NCBI RefSeq assembly: GCF_023897065.1
Contig: NZ_JAMHIV010000001.1
Location: 248,001-312,000 of the forward strand
Direction: 5' to 3'
From: Crossiella sp. SN42
Lineage (GTDB): Bacteria; Actinomycetota; Actinomycetes; Mycobacteriales; Pseudonocardiaceae
Length of the DNA: 64,000 bases
Part shown: piece after piece, positions 56,959 to 64,000 of the stretch
How the letters are laid out: the number at the start of each line of letters is the position of its first letter
Numbering within the stretch: the stretch's first letter is position 1
Position numbers and translations under genes: made by a program
The notes under the pieces: model-generated
Seen by the model: the letters and a program-made list of their open reading frames with translations, nothing else
What the model was told of the DNA's origin: nothing
The model's database searches: none

Positions 56959-56988
56959 GTGCTGGGAGACGACGACATCTCCGGGTGA
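56959..56988 (+). CDS. Leader peptide ORF upstream of ABC-F gene
   Basis: GTG start with GAGGGAG upstream; nine codons encoding M-L-G-D-D-D-I-S-G and a TGA. GAGACC (56987-56992, overlapping the stop) can pair with GGTCTC (57039-57044), which touches the ribosome binding site of the ABC-F gene, and CGGGT/ACCCG can form a competing local hairpin. This is the layout of ribosome-mediated attenuation: antibiotic-stalled ribosomes on the leader would change the RNA fold and turn on the downstream gene. Confidence 0.5.
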   Translation: MLGDDDISG

Positions 56989-57047
56989 GACCCGAGAGCG
57001 CTGTTGTCCATGCCCCACGTCCGCACGTCTTCTCCCGAGGTCTCGCC

Positions 57048-58670
57048 ATGTCCGACGCCTTTGTCGTCTGTTCGAACCTGTCCTTCTCCTGGCCGGATGA
57101 CACCCCGGTCTTCCAGGACCTCTCCCTCAGCCTGCCCGGCGGCCGCACCGGCCTGGTCGCGCCCAACGGCGCGGGCAAGAGCACGTTGCTCAAGCTCATC
57201 GCGGGCGAGCTGCGGCCCACCGGCGGCAGCGTGTCCGTCGACGGGGTGCTCGGCTACCTGCCGCAGAACCTGCCGCTGACCGGCGAGCTGACCGTGGCCG
57301 AGGTGCTGGGCATCGCCCCGGTGCTGGCCGCGATCACCGCGGTGGAGTCCGGCGACGCCGCGGAGGAGCACTTCACCACCATCGGATCCGACTGGGACGT
57401 CGAGGAACGCACCCGCGCGCAGCTGGACCGGCTCGGGCTGGGCGCGCTGGAGTTCGACCGGCGGCTGCACACGCTCAGCGGCGGGCAGATCGTCTCCCTC
57501 GGCCTGGCCGCGCAGCTGCTGAAGCGGCCGGACGTGCTGCTGCTGGACGAGCCGACCAACAACCTGGACCTGGCCGCGCGGCAGGCCCTCTACCAGGTGC
57601 TCGCCGACTGGCCGGGCTGCCTGCTGCTGGTCAGCCACGACCGGGCGCTGCTGGACCGGATGGACCGGATCGCCGAGCTGGACCGCGGCGAGATCCGCTT
57701 CCACGGCGGCAACTTCACCGACTACGAGGAAGCCGTGCGGGCCGAGCGCGAGGTGGCGGAGAAGAACATCCGCAACGCCGAGCAGGAGGTCAAGCGGGAG
57801 AAGCGGGAAATGCAGCAGGCCCGCGAGCGGGCGCAGAAGCGGGCCAGCAACGCCGCCCGCAACCTGAGCAACGCCGGCCTGCCGCGGATCTTCGCCGGGA
57901 ACATGAAGCGCGGCGCCGAGGTGGCGGCCGGCAAGCAGAACGAGACGCACTCGGCCAGGGTCGGCGCGGCCAAGGCCAGGCTGGACGAGGCCGAGCGCGC
58001 GCTGCGCGAGGACCAGGCGATCACGCTGGAACTGCCGGAGACCACGGTGCCCGCCGGTCGCACCGTCTTCCTCGCCGAGGGCCTGCGGCTGCGGTTCGGC
58101 GAGCAGGACCTGTACCCGGGCGAGGGCATCGACCTGGCCATCCGCGGACCGGAGCGGATCGCGCTGACCGGCGGCAACGGGGCAGGCAAGTCCACCCTGC
58201 TGCGGCTGATCATCGGCGATCTGGAGCCGGACGCCGGCCGGATCACCCGGCACCAGGGCCGGATCGCCTACCTGTCCCAGCGGCTGGACCTGCTCGACCC
58301 GGAGCTGGGCGTGGCGGACAACCTGGCCAAGTTCGCCCCGGCGATGCCGCCCGCGCAGCGGATGAACCTGTTGGCCCGCTTCCTGTTCCGGGGTTCCCGG
58401 GTGCAGCTGCCGGTCGGCGCGCTCTCCGGCGGCGAACGGCTGCGCGCCACCCTGGCCTGTGTGCTCTACGCCGAGCCGGCGCCGCAGCTGCTGTTGCTGG
58501 ACGAGCCGACCAACAACCTCGACCTGGTCAGCGTGAGCCAGCTGGAAAGCGCGCTCAACGCCTACCGGGGCGCGTTCGTGGTGGTCAGCCACGACGAACG
58601 GTTCCTGGCCGCGATCGGCGTTGAGCGCAGGCTCCAGCTCGGTGACGGGCGGCTGACGCAGACCAGCTGA
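57048..58670 (+). CDS. ABC-F family ATPase (ribosome-protection type)
   Basis: 540 residues; ATG 57048, GAGG 7 nt upstream. Two ABC domains without membrane segments: first P-loop APNGAGKST, signature LSGGQ, Walker B LLLDEPTNNLD; second P-loop GGNGAGKST, signature LSGGE, Walker B LLLDEPTNNLD. The ~70-residue charged linker between them (AEREVAEKNIRNAEQEVKREKREMQQARER) is the P-site tRNA interaction motif region. ABC-F proteins of this size in actinomycetes dislodge 50S-targeting antibiotics. The leader ORF upstream supports antibiotic-inducible expression. Specificity cannot be read from sequence. Confidence 0.93.
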   Translation: MSDAFVVCSNLSFSWPDDTPVFQDLSLSLPGGRTGLVAPNGAGKSTLLKLIAGELRPTGGSVSVDGVLGYLPQNLPLTGELTVAEVLGIAPVLAAITAVESGDAAEEHFTTIGSDWDVEERTRAQLDRLGLGALEFDRRLHTLSGGQIVSLGLAAQLLKRPDVLLLDEPTNNLDLAARQALYQVLADWPGCLLLVSHDRALLDRMDRIAELDRGEIRFHGGNFTDYEEAVRAEREVAEKNIRNAEQEVKREKREMQQARERAQKRASNAARNLSNAGLPRIFAGNMKRGAEVAAGKQNETHSARVGAAKARLDEAERALREDQAITLELPETTVPAGRTVFLAEGLRLRFGEQDLYPGEGIDLAIRGPERIALTGGNGAGKSTLLRLIIGDLEPDAGRITRHQGRIAYLSQRLDLLDPELGVADNLAKFAPAMPPAQRMNLLARFLFRGSRVQLPVGALSGGERLRATLACVLYAEPAPQLLLLDEPTNNLDLVSVSQLESALNAYRGAFVVVSHDERFLAAIGVERRLQLGDGRLTQTS

Positions 58671-58671
58671 G

Positions 58672-59871
58672 TCACCAGGTGACCGGCAGCCGGTGCACGC
58701 CGTAGATGTCCAGGCCGGTGCGCAGCGGGACCTCTTCGGCGGGCACGGCCAGGCGCAGCGTGGGAAAGCGGGTGAGCAGGGCCGGGATGGCCACCCGCAG
58801 CTCCACCCTGGCCAGCTGCTGGCCGAGGCACTGGTGGATGCCGTGCCCGAAGGCCAGGTGCGCGCCCGCGGAGCGGCTCAGGTCGAGCCGGTCGGGGTCG
58901 GGGTAGACCTGCGGGTCGCGGTTGGCGGCGTCCATGGCCAGGGCCACCGACTCCCCCGCCTTGACCAGCTGACCGTCCAGCTCGACGTCTTCGAGTGCGG
59001 TGCGCACGTTGGTGGAGACGATGGTGAGGTAGCGCAGCAGCTCCTCCACCGACCGGTCGGCCAAGCCGGGGTCGGCGCGCAGCGCGGCGAGCTGCTCTGG
59101 GTTCCGCAGCAGGGCGAAGACGCCGAGGCCGATCATGTTGGCGGTGGTGTCCAGGCCCGCGCCCAGCAGCAGCCCGCCGATCCGGGTGAGCTCCTCGTCG
59201 GTGAGGTCGGTGCTGACCAGGTCGGTGAGCAGGTCGTCGGTCGGGTTGGCGCGCTTGGCCAGCACCAGGCCGTGCAGGATGGCGCCCAGCTCGCCCATGG
59301 CGGTGGCCTGCTCGGCCTCGGTGGCCGCGGGGTTGTTCAGGGTCTCGCTGTGCTGGCGGAACACGTGCCTGCCCTCGGCCGGCACGCCGAGCAGCTCGCA
59401 GATCACCAGCGCCGGAATGGGCTGGGCGTAGGCGGCCACCAGGTCCAGCGGGCCACCGGCCAGCTCCATCGCGTCCAGGTGCTCGGCGGCCAGCTGCTCC
59501 ACCCGCTGGGTCAGCAGGTGCATCCGGCGGACGGTGAACTTGCCGGTGAGCAGCCTGCGGTAGCGGGTGTGCTCGGGGGCGTCCATACCGATGAAGTCAC
59601 CGGGCGGGGCAGGCGGAAACGCGCCGGCGGCGGCCACCCGGCCGATCGGCGCGTGCATGATCTCGTAGCGCGAGCTGAACCGGGAGTCGGCGAGCACCGC
59701 GCGGACCACGCGGTGGCCGGTGGCCAGCCAGCCGAGGTGCCCGTCCGCGAAGACCAGCCGGGTCAGCGGCTCTCGCTCGCGCAGGCGGCCGAGCTCGGCG
59801 GGCGGGTCGAACGGACAGCCGGCCGGCCGGTCGGTCGGGTAGGCGGGGACGGGGGTGGCGACCTCGGTCAT
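58672..59871 (-). CDS. Cytochrome P450 (CYP105/107-like)
   Basis: 399 residues; ATG preceded by AGGAG. I-helix LLLGAGLDTTANMIG (AGLDTT, canonical), ExxR as ELLRYL, heme loop FGHGIHQCLGQQLARVE (Cys 348). Typical soluble class I actinobacterial P450. Convergent with the ABC-F gene with 1 bp between stops; divergent from the epoxide hydrolase. No electron-transfer partner adjacent. Substrate unknown; not contiguous with the PKS operon. Confidence 0.93.
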   Translation of the reverse strand: MTEVATPVPAYPTDRPAGCPFDPPAELGRLREREPLTRLVFADGHLGWLATGHRVVRAVLADSRFSSRYEIMHAPIGRVAAAGAFPPAPPGDFIGMDAPEHTRYRRLLTGKFTVRRMHLLTQRVEQLAAEHLDAMELAGGPLDLVAAYAQPIPALVICELLGVPAEGRHVFRQHSETLNNPAATEAEQATAMGELGAILHGLVLAKRANPTDDLLTDLVSTDLTDEELTRIGGLLLGAGLDTTANMIGLGVFALLRNPEQLAALRADPGLADRSVEELLRYLTIVSTNVRTALEDVELDGQLVKAGESVALAMDAANRDPQVYPDPDRLDLSRSAGAHLAFGHGIHQCLGQQLARVELRVAIPALLTRFPTLRLAVPAEEVPLRTGLDIYGVHRLPVTW

Positions 59872-59984
59872 GACAGCTCCTGGTGGGTGATCTTCAGTTC
59901 GGCCCGAAAGTTAGGTCGCAGCCAAGAAGCGGTCAATCAGACATCGCTGATATTTTGCGTATTCGCAGCTCCCAGCGTTCGAGT

Positions 59985-60038
59985 TTTGCAATGGACTTGC
60001 CGCTTAATGCAACGAGAGCAGGGCCTTGTTTGCAATGG
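59985..60038. repeat. Direct repeats TTTGCAATGG in the P450/epoxide hydrolase intergenic region
   Basis: Two exact copies, 59985-59994 and 60029-60038, 44 bp apart, with a related TTAATGCAA between them. This 263-bp region is unusually AT-rich for the window. Possible operators for a shared regulator of the divergent genes. Confidence 0.4.
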
Positions 60039-60121
60039 CCTGAAGCTGAATGCGGAGGCCTCGCGCAATTCCTGACCGCCGCACCGCAATCGCGCGCATG
60101 GGGCGGCAACCGGCTGTCTCC

Positions 60122-60127
60122 TAGCGT
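60122..60127 (+). promoter_or_regulatory. -10 box, likely leaderless promoter (epoxide hydrolase)
   Basis: TAGCGT ends 7 nt before the ATG at 60135; no Shine-Dalgarno. Confidence 0.45.
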
Positions 60128-60134
60128 GCCGACC

Positions 60135-61340
60135 ATGAACCAGTTCTCGGACGGCGGCCCATTGCCCAAGCCTGTCCCGTTCCCGGTGCGCGTGCCGGAG
60201 GCCGAGCTGGCCGACCTGCGCGAGCGCCTGGACCGGATGCGGCTGCCCGAGGCCGAGACGGTGCCGGATGACAGCCAGGGGATCAGGCTGTGGCAGCTGG
60301 CCACGCTGCTGGAGTCCTGGCGGGACCACGACTGGCGCGCAACGGAATCCCGGATCAACGCGATCCCGCACTACCGGATCTTCCTGGACGGGCTGGGCAT
60401 CGCGTTCTGGCACGTGCGCTCGCCGGTGCCGGACGCGCGGCCGCTGCTGCTGACCCACGGCTGGCCGGGTTCGGTGCTGGAGTTCGAGAGCGTGCTCGGA
60501 CCGCTCAGCGATCCGGTGGCGCACGGCGGTTCCGCGCAGGACGCCTTCCACCTGGTGGTGCCCGCGCTGCCCGGTTTCGGCTTCAGCGAACGGCCCAGCG
60601 AGCCGGGCTGGCACCCCGGCCGCACCGCGCGGGCCTGGGCCGAGCTGATGACCGTGCTGGGCTACCACCACTTCGGCGCGCACGGCGGGGACTGGGGCGC
60701 CTGCGTGAGCACCGAGCTGGCCCGGATCGCCCCGGACCGGGTGACCGGCCTGCACCTGACCATGCCGCTGGCCTCTCCCCTGCCGCAGGACCGGCTCACC
60801 CCCGGCCCGGCCGAGCTGGACGCGCTGACCAAGCGGGACCACCACCTGGCCGAGGGCTATGGCTTCGCGCAGGCGATGGGCACCCAGCCGCAGACCATCG
60901 GCTACTCGCTGCTGGACTCACCGGCCGGGCTGGCCGCCTGGCTGGGCGAGAAGTTCGAGGCCTACGCCGACACCAGGCCCGCGGTCGGCGGCGGGGTGAG
61001 CCTGGCCCAGCAGGTCGACCACCTCGCGCTGTACTGGCTGACCGGCACCGGCGCCTCCTCGGCCCGCTGGTACTGGGAGGCGATGCGCTGGGTGCCGCGC
61101 GGCGCGGAGGCGGAGAACGACCAGCCGGTGCTCGCCCCCACCGCCTGTTCGATGTTCCCGGCCGACCCGTGGCCGACCGCGCGGCGCTGGGCGGAGCGGC
61201 GCTACCTGGACCTGCGCCGCTGGCGGGAGCTGGACCGGGGCGGTCATTTCCCCGGGCTGGAGCAGCCGCGGACGCTGGTCTCGGAGATCAGGGCCGCCTT
61301 CCGCGTGCTGCGCGACGAACCGGCCGCCGCGCCGGTCTGA
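60135..61340 (+). CDS. Epoxide hydrolase (EHN, microsomal-type alpha/beta hydrolase)
   Basis: 401 residues from ATG 60135. The N-terminal EHN segment (PFPVRVPEAELADLRERLDRMRLPE) is followed by an alpha/beta-hydrolase core: HGWPGS oxyanion region, nucleophile Asp in HGGDWGACVS, and catalytic His in DRGGHFPGLEQP. Tyr residues in the lid region (YWYWEAM) may activate the epoxide. Opens epoxides to diols. Divergent from the P450, which could supply epoxides; this pairing is inference. Confidence 0.9.
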   Translation: MNQFSDGGPLPKPVPFPVRVPEAELADLRERLDRMRLPEAETVPDDSQGIRLWQLATLLESWRDHDWRATESRINAIPHYRIFLDGLGIAFWHVRSPVPDARPLLLTHGWPGSVLEFESVLGPLSDPVAHGGSAQDAFHLVVPALPGFGFSERPSEPGWHPGRTARAWAELMTVLGYHHFGAHGGDWGACVSTELARIAPDRVTGLHLTMPLASPLPQDRLTPGPAELDALTKRDHHLAEGYGFAQAMGTQPQTIGYSLLDSPAGLAAWLGEKFEAYADTRPAVGGGVSLAQQVDHLALYWLTGTGASSARWYWEAMRWVPRGAEAENDQPVLAPTACSMFPADPWPTARRWAERRYLDLRRWRELDRGGHFPGLEQPRTLVSEIRAAFRVLRDEPAAAPV

Positions 61341-61410
61341 ACAACTCGTCAACAGTTCATCCGCAACGCGGGTGCAGAGTGGCCGGTGTTCGCTCGACCA
61401 AGGAGGTCCG

Positions 61411-61581
61411 GTGCCCCGCCGTCGCCCGTTCCCGCGCACCGCCGCGCTCGCTCTCGCCGTCGGCCTGGCCACCGCCTGCACGGTGGCCACCGTCACCGCG
61501 GGGCGGGCCGCCATCAGCCCCTCCACCAGCGCACCCGGCGGTCCGGTGCCCGTCCCGCCGGGTGCGCTGGTGGACTACTGA
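61411..61581 (+). CDS. Small secreted peptide
   Basis: 56 residues; GTG 61411 with a strong AAGGAGG upstream. Basic start MPRRRPFPR, hydrophobic AALALAVGLATACTVATV, then a short Pro/Gly-rich tail (GGPVPVPPGALVDY). It could be a secreted peptide or a single-pass protein. It stops 1 bp before the convergent S1 protease stop. Family not recognised. Confidence 0.6.
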   Translation: MPRRRPFPRTAALALAVGLATACTVATVTAGRAAISPSTSAPGGPVPVPPGALVDY

Positions 61582-61582
61582 C

Positions 61583-62491
61583 TCACCCGCCGATCCGGGC
61601 GCCGACCGCGGTCAGCGCGGTGGTCACCGGCTGGAAGAACGTGGTCCCGCCGGTCTGGCAGTTGCCGCTGCCGCCGGAGGTCAGGCCGATCGCGCTGCCG
61701 TCCTGGGTGAACAGCGAGCCGCCGCTGTCCCCCGGTTCGGCGCACACGGTGGTCTGGATCAGTCCGGTGACCGTGCCCTCCGGGTAGTTCACCGTGGCGC
61801 GCAGGCCGGTGACCCGGCCGCTGCGCAGGCCGGTGGTGCTGCCCATCCTGGACACCTGCTGGTTGACCCTGGCCTCGGCGGCGCGGCGGATCTGCACCAG
61901 CCTGCCGCCGCCCACGTCCACCGCGCTGGGCGCCCTGGTGGCCGCGTTGTCGTAGGTGAGCAGGGCGAAGTCGCCGTTGCCCGGGAAGGTGGACTGCCGG
62001 GCGGTGGCCACCGGCGCGCCGCCCTGGGTCACCGACCAGCGCCGGGCCGAGGTGACGCAGTGGCCCGCGGTGAGGATGGCCGGCGCGCCGTTGTTCGTGG
62101 TCACGTTGAAGCCCAGCGAGCAGCGGGAGCCGCCGCCGAAGATGGCGTCGCCGCCCTCGGCGAACAGGCGGAACGCGCCGGTGGCGCGCTGCACCCTGAC
62201 CTTGTCGCCGCCGATGGAGCGGACCGCGGACATCAGCGTGTCCCACTTGCCGCCCTGGACCGTGCTGTCCGCGGTGACCAGCACCTGGCCGGTGTCCGGG
62301 TCGGTGGCCCACGCGGTGCCGGGGATGGCCGCCTTCGCGCGCAGGGTCTCGGTGGGGTTGACCTCGGGAATCGGGGCCGTGTCGGTCGCGTAGGCCTGGG
62401 GCAGGGCCACTGCCGCCGCGCCCGCGAGGACCACCGCGGCCGAGATGGCCACGATCTTCGTCCGGGGGATCTTCCTGTGCCGTGGACGCAT
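61583..62491 (-). CDS. Streptogrisin-like S1 family serine protease
   Basis: 302 residues; GGAGG upstream. Signal peptide ~1-36 (KIVAISAAVVLAGAAAVAL, cleavage near YAT), a short pro-region, and the protease domain from about residue 115 (GGGSRCSLGFN). Catalytic residues: His in LTAGHCVTS, Asp in GDFALLTY, Ser in EPGDSGGSLF. Cys pairs match the S1E (streptogrisin) pattern. Extracellular peptidase. Confidence 0.92.
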   Translation of the reverse strand: MRPRHRKIPRTKIVAISAAVVLAGAAAVALPQAYATDTAPIPEVNPTETLRAKAAIPGTAWATDPDTGQVLVTADSTVQGGKWDTLMSAVRSIGGDKVRVQRATGAFRLFAEGGDAIFGGGSRCSLGFNVTTNNGAPAILTAGHCVTSARRWSVTQGGAPVATARQSTFPGNGDFALLTYDNAATRAPSAVDVGGGRLVQIRRAAEARVNQQVSRMGSTTGLRSGRVTGLRATVNYPEGTVTGLIQTTVCAEPGDSGGSLFTQDGSAIGLTSGGSGNCQTGGTTFFQPVTTALTAVGARIGG

Positions 62492-62585
62492 TGCCTTGAC
62501 CTCCGCGCCTGTCGAGTCGGTGTTGCGGAGGAGTACGGACCGACCCGGTCTGTCAGTTCAGACCAATTGATGTACCGGCGGTTTG

Positions 62586-62591
62586 TACGAT
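62586..62591 (+). promoter_or_regulatory. -10 box, likely leaderless promoter (kinase gene)
   Basis: TACGAT ends 6 nt before the GTG at 62598; no Shine-Dalgarno. Confidence 0.45.
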
Positions 62592-62597
62592 TCGTTG

Positions 62598-64000
62598 GTG
62601 AGTGATCGGGTGATCGCGGGCCGTTACCGGCTGGACCGGCGGATCGGCGCGGGTGGCATGGGTGTGGTGTGGCAGGCCACCGACCTTGAGCTGGGCCGCG
62701 TGGTCGCGCTCAAGCACTCGCAGCAGGGTGACAACGGCCAGATCCGGCGGGAGGCGCGGATCGTGGCCGGGTTGCAGCACCCGCACGTGATCGCCGTGCA
62801 CGACGTGGTGCTCGACGGCGAGGACCGCTGGCTGGTGATGGAGTACCTGCCCTCGCGCACGCTCTCGGCGATCCTGGCCGAGGACGGGCCGCTGCCGCCG
62901 AAGCGGGCGGCGCGGATCGGCGCGCAGGTGGCCGACGCGCTGGCCGCCATGCACCAGCGCGGCATCGTGCACCGCGACATCAAGCCGTCCAACGTGCTGG
63001 TCACCGACCAGGACGAGGCCAAGCTCACCGACTTCGGCATCGCCCGCTGGGCCGAGGTCACCCAGACCAGCAGCGGCCTGATCGGCGGCACCCCCGGCTA
63101 CCTGGCCCCCGAGGTGGCCAACGGCGAGGAGGCCGGGGCCGCGGCGGACGTGTTCTCCTTGGGCGCCAGCCTGTTCACCGCGGTCGAGGGCCGTTCCCCT
63201 TGGGGCGGCGAGGAACAGGGCCCGTTCGGTCAGCTGCGCCGGGCCGCCAGCGGTGACCTGGAACCGGGCACCCGGGCCGGTCCGCTGGCGCCGGTGCTGA
63301 GCCAGTTGCTGGCGCGGGCACCCGCGGACCGGCCCACCGCGCTGGCGGCCAAGGGGTTGCTGGAGGAGCTCACCGGCGACCACACGCCGACCACGCCGCT
63401 GCGGGTGCGCAACCCCAAGACCCGCAAGCGGGTGCTGCTGGGCGCGGCGGTGGTGGCCGCGGCGGCGCTGGTGGCCGGGCTGACGGTCTGGCTGACCGAC
63501 TCGGCGGACCAGGGCGCCATGGGTGATCCGCGCACCGCGGACCCGTGCGGGCTGGTCGACCCGCAGTCCTTCGCCCAGTACGGCACCGCGACCGTGAACT
63601 CCGAGTACGGCGACTTCCACGCGTGCAGCACGCTGGTCAAGATGTCCCGGGACGAGCAGGACGTCGTGGACGTCACCGTGGAGCTCAAGGGCCCGCCGGA
63701 ACACCCGGTCAAGCCGCACATCCCCGGTCAGCTCGGCCAGCCCGACCGGCCGCCGCTGAAGGACGACACCTGCCAGCGGTTCGTGCGCACCGCCGACGGC
63801 AACGAGATCAAGATCGCCGCCCGGCACTGGGCGGGCAAGCGCGCCGACCTCCTGTGCGCCATCGCCGAGACCATGCTCAACAGCGTGCTCACCCAGCTCT
63901 TCCGCGGCCCGGTGCCGCGCCGCCCGCCCTTCGCCGCCAACTCCATCGGCACCCTGAAGGCCTGCGACCTGTTGACCGACACCGAGGTGCGCAGGGCGGT
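62598..64000 (+). CDS. Membrane Ser/Thr protein kinase (PknB-like), truncated at window edge
   Basis: At least 467 residues, open to the right edge. Kinase domain ~8-265: glycine loop IGAGGMGVVW, VALKHS Lys, catalytic HRDIKPSNV, DFG in LTDFGIA, GTPGYLAPEV. A membrane helix near 277-297 (VLLGAAVVAAAALVAGLTVWL) is followed by an extracellular domain (DPCGLVDPQSFAQYG, CSTLVKMS, KACDLLTD) with Cys and a repeated DxCxLL-type motif. This is a receptor-like kinase sensing an extracellular signal. Confidence 0.93.
   Translation, partial: MSDRVIAGRYRLDRRIGAGGMGVVWQATDLELGRVVALKHSQQGDNGQIRREARIVAGLQHPHVIAVHDVVLDGEDRWLVMEYLPSRTLSAILAEDGPLPPKRAARIGAQVADALAAMHQRGIVHRDIKPSNVLVTDQDEAKLTDFGIARWAEVTQTSSGLIGGTPGYLAPEVANGEEAGAAADVFSLGASLFTAVEGRSPWGGEEQGPFGQLRRAASGDLEPGTRAGPLAPVLSQLLARAPADRPTALAAKGLLEELTGDHTPTTPLRVRNPKTRKRVLLGAAVVAAAALVAGLTVWLTDSADQGAMGDPRTADPCGLVDPQSFAQYGTATVNSEYGDFHACSTLVKMSRDEQDVVDVTVELKGPPEHPVKPHIPGQLGQPDRPPLKDDTCQRFVRTADGNEIKIAARHWAGKRADLLCAIAETMLNSVLTQLFRGPVPRRPPFAANSIGTLKACDLLTDTEVRRA

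Noticed and set aside
57048-58670. ABC-F gene as self-resistance of the PKS cluster
   Set aside because: It is 9 kb away behind several unrelated genes and a strong terminator; its own leader suggests general antibiotic response. A link cannot be excluded but has no sequence support.
58672-59871. Second P450 as part of the PKS cluster
   Set aside because: It is 10 kb from the PKS genes, on the opposite strand, with its own divergent promoter shared with an epoxide hydrolase.

Overview
The window is very GC-rich DNA (roughly 70-75% by eye) with dense, strongly G/C-ended codons, many GTG/TTG starts, a SARP-type regulator, MEDS/STAS signalling proteins and modular type I polyketide synthases. 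This fits a filamentous actinomycete, most likely a Pseudonocardiales member (inference; no rRNA or marker gene is present to prove it). No tRNA, rRNA, CRISPR array, transposase or integrase was recognised.

Left part (1-27,725), mostly accessory metabolism and regulation: the 3' end of a formylglycine-generating enzyme; a LysR gene divergent from a secreted S15-type peptidase; XRE and PucR regulators; a secreted M6-like metalloprotease; cobF; a cobalamin riboswitch driving metE; a secreted unknown protein and a large SARP regulator; a DinB-like protein; a large acyltransferase-3/glycosidase-like fusion; a MEDS-STAS / MEDS-ATPase pair with a small convergent gene; a dgdR-dgdA-like divergent pair (2,2-dialkylglycine decarboxylase) with a clean palindromic operator; a cyclase-family hydrolase, two unknown proteins, an SDR, a TauE/SafE permease, and a talarate/galactarate dehydratase-like enzyme coupled to its own GntR/FCD regulator. 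An intrinsic terminator closes this part.

Centre (27,946-47,969): a compact type I PKS locus of three synthases plus a P450, all on the plus strand and nearly abutting. PKS1 carries KS-AT(methylmalonyl)-DH-KR-ACP then KS-AT(malonyl)-KR-ACP; a P450 follows with a start/stop overlap; PKS2 is KS-AT(malonyl)-DH*-KR-ACP; PKS3 is KS-AT-ACP-TE. There is no loading module and PKS1 has no N-terminal docking helix, so it probably accepts a free acyl starter. Four condensations, a terminal beta-keto unit and a thioesterase predict a small pyranone/lactone-like or beta-keto acid polyketide (inference). A type-B carboxylesterase behind a perfect inverted repeat follows.

Right part (47,970-64,000): a DsbA/VKOR disulfide pair, membrane proteins, an MFS transporter divergent from a CGNR regulator across a perfect palindrome, a LuxR regulator, a secreted unknown protein with a strong terminator, an ABC-F ATPase preceded by a nine-codon leader ORF typical of ribosome-mediated attenuation, a second P450, an epoxide hydrolase, a 56-residue secreted peptide, a streptogrisin-like S1 protease, and the start of a membrane Ser/Thr protein kinase running off the right edge.

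Two window-wide patterns stand out: a 13-bp palindrome (GTCCACWGTGGAC) that recurs inside genes, always reading Ser-Thr-Val-Asp through rare Thr codons; and many genes with a TANNNT box 6-8 nt before the start codon and no Shine-Dalgarno, suggesting leaderless transcripts.
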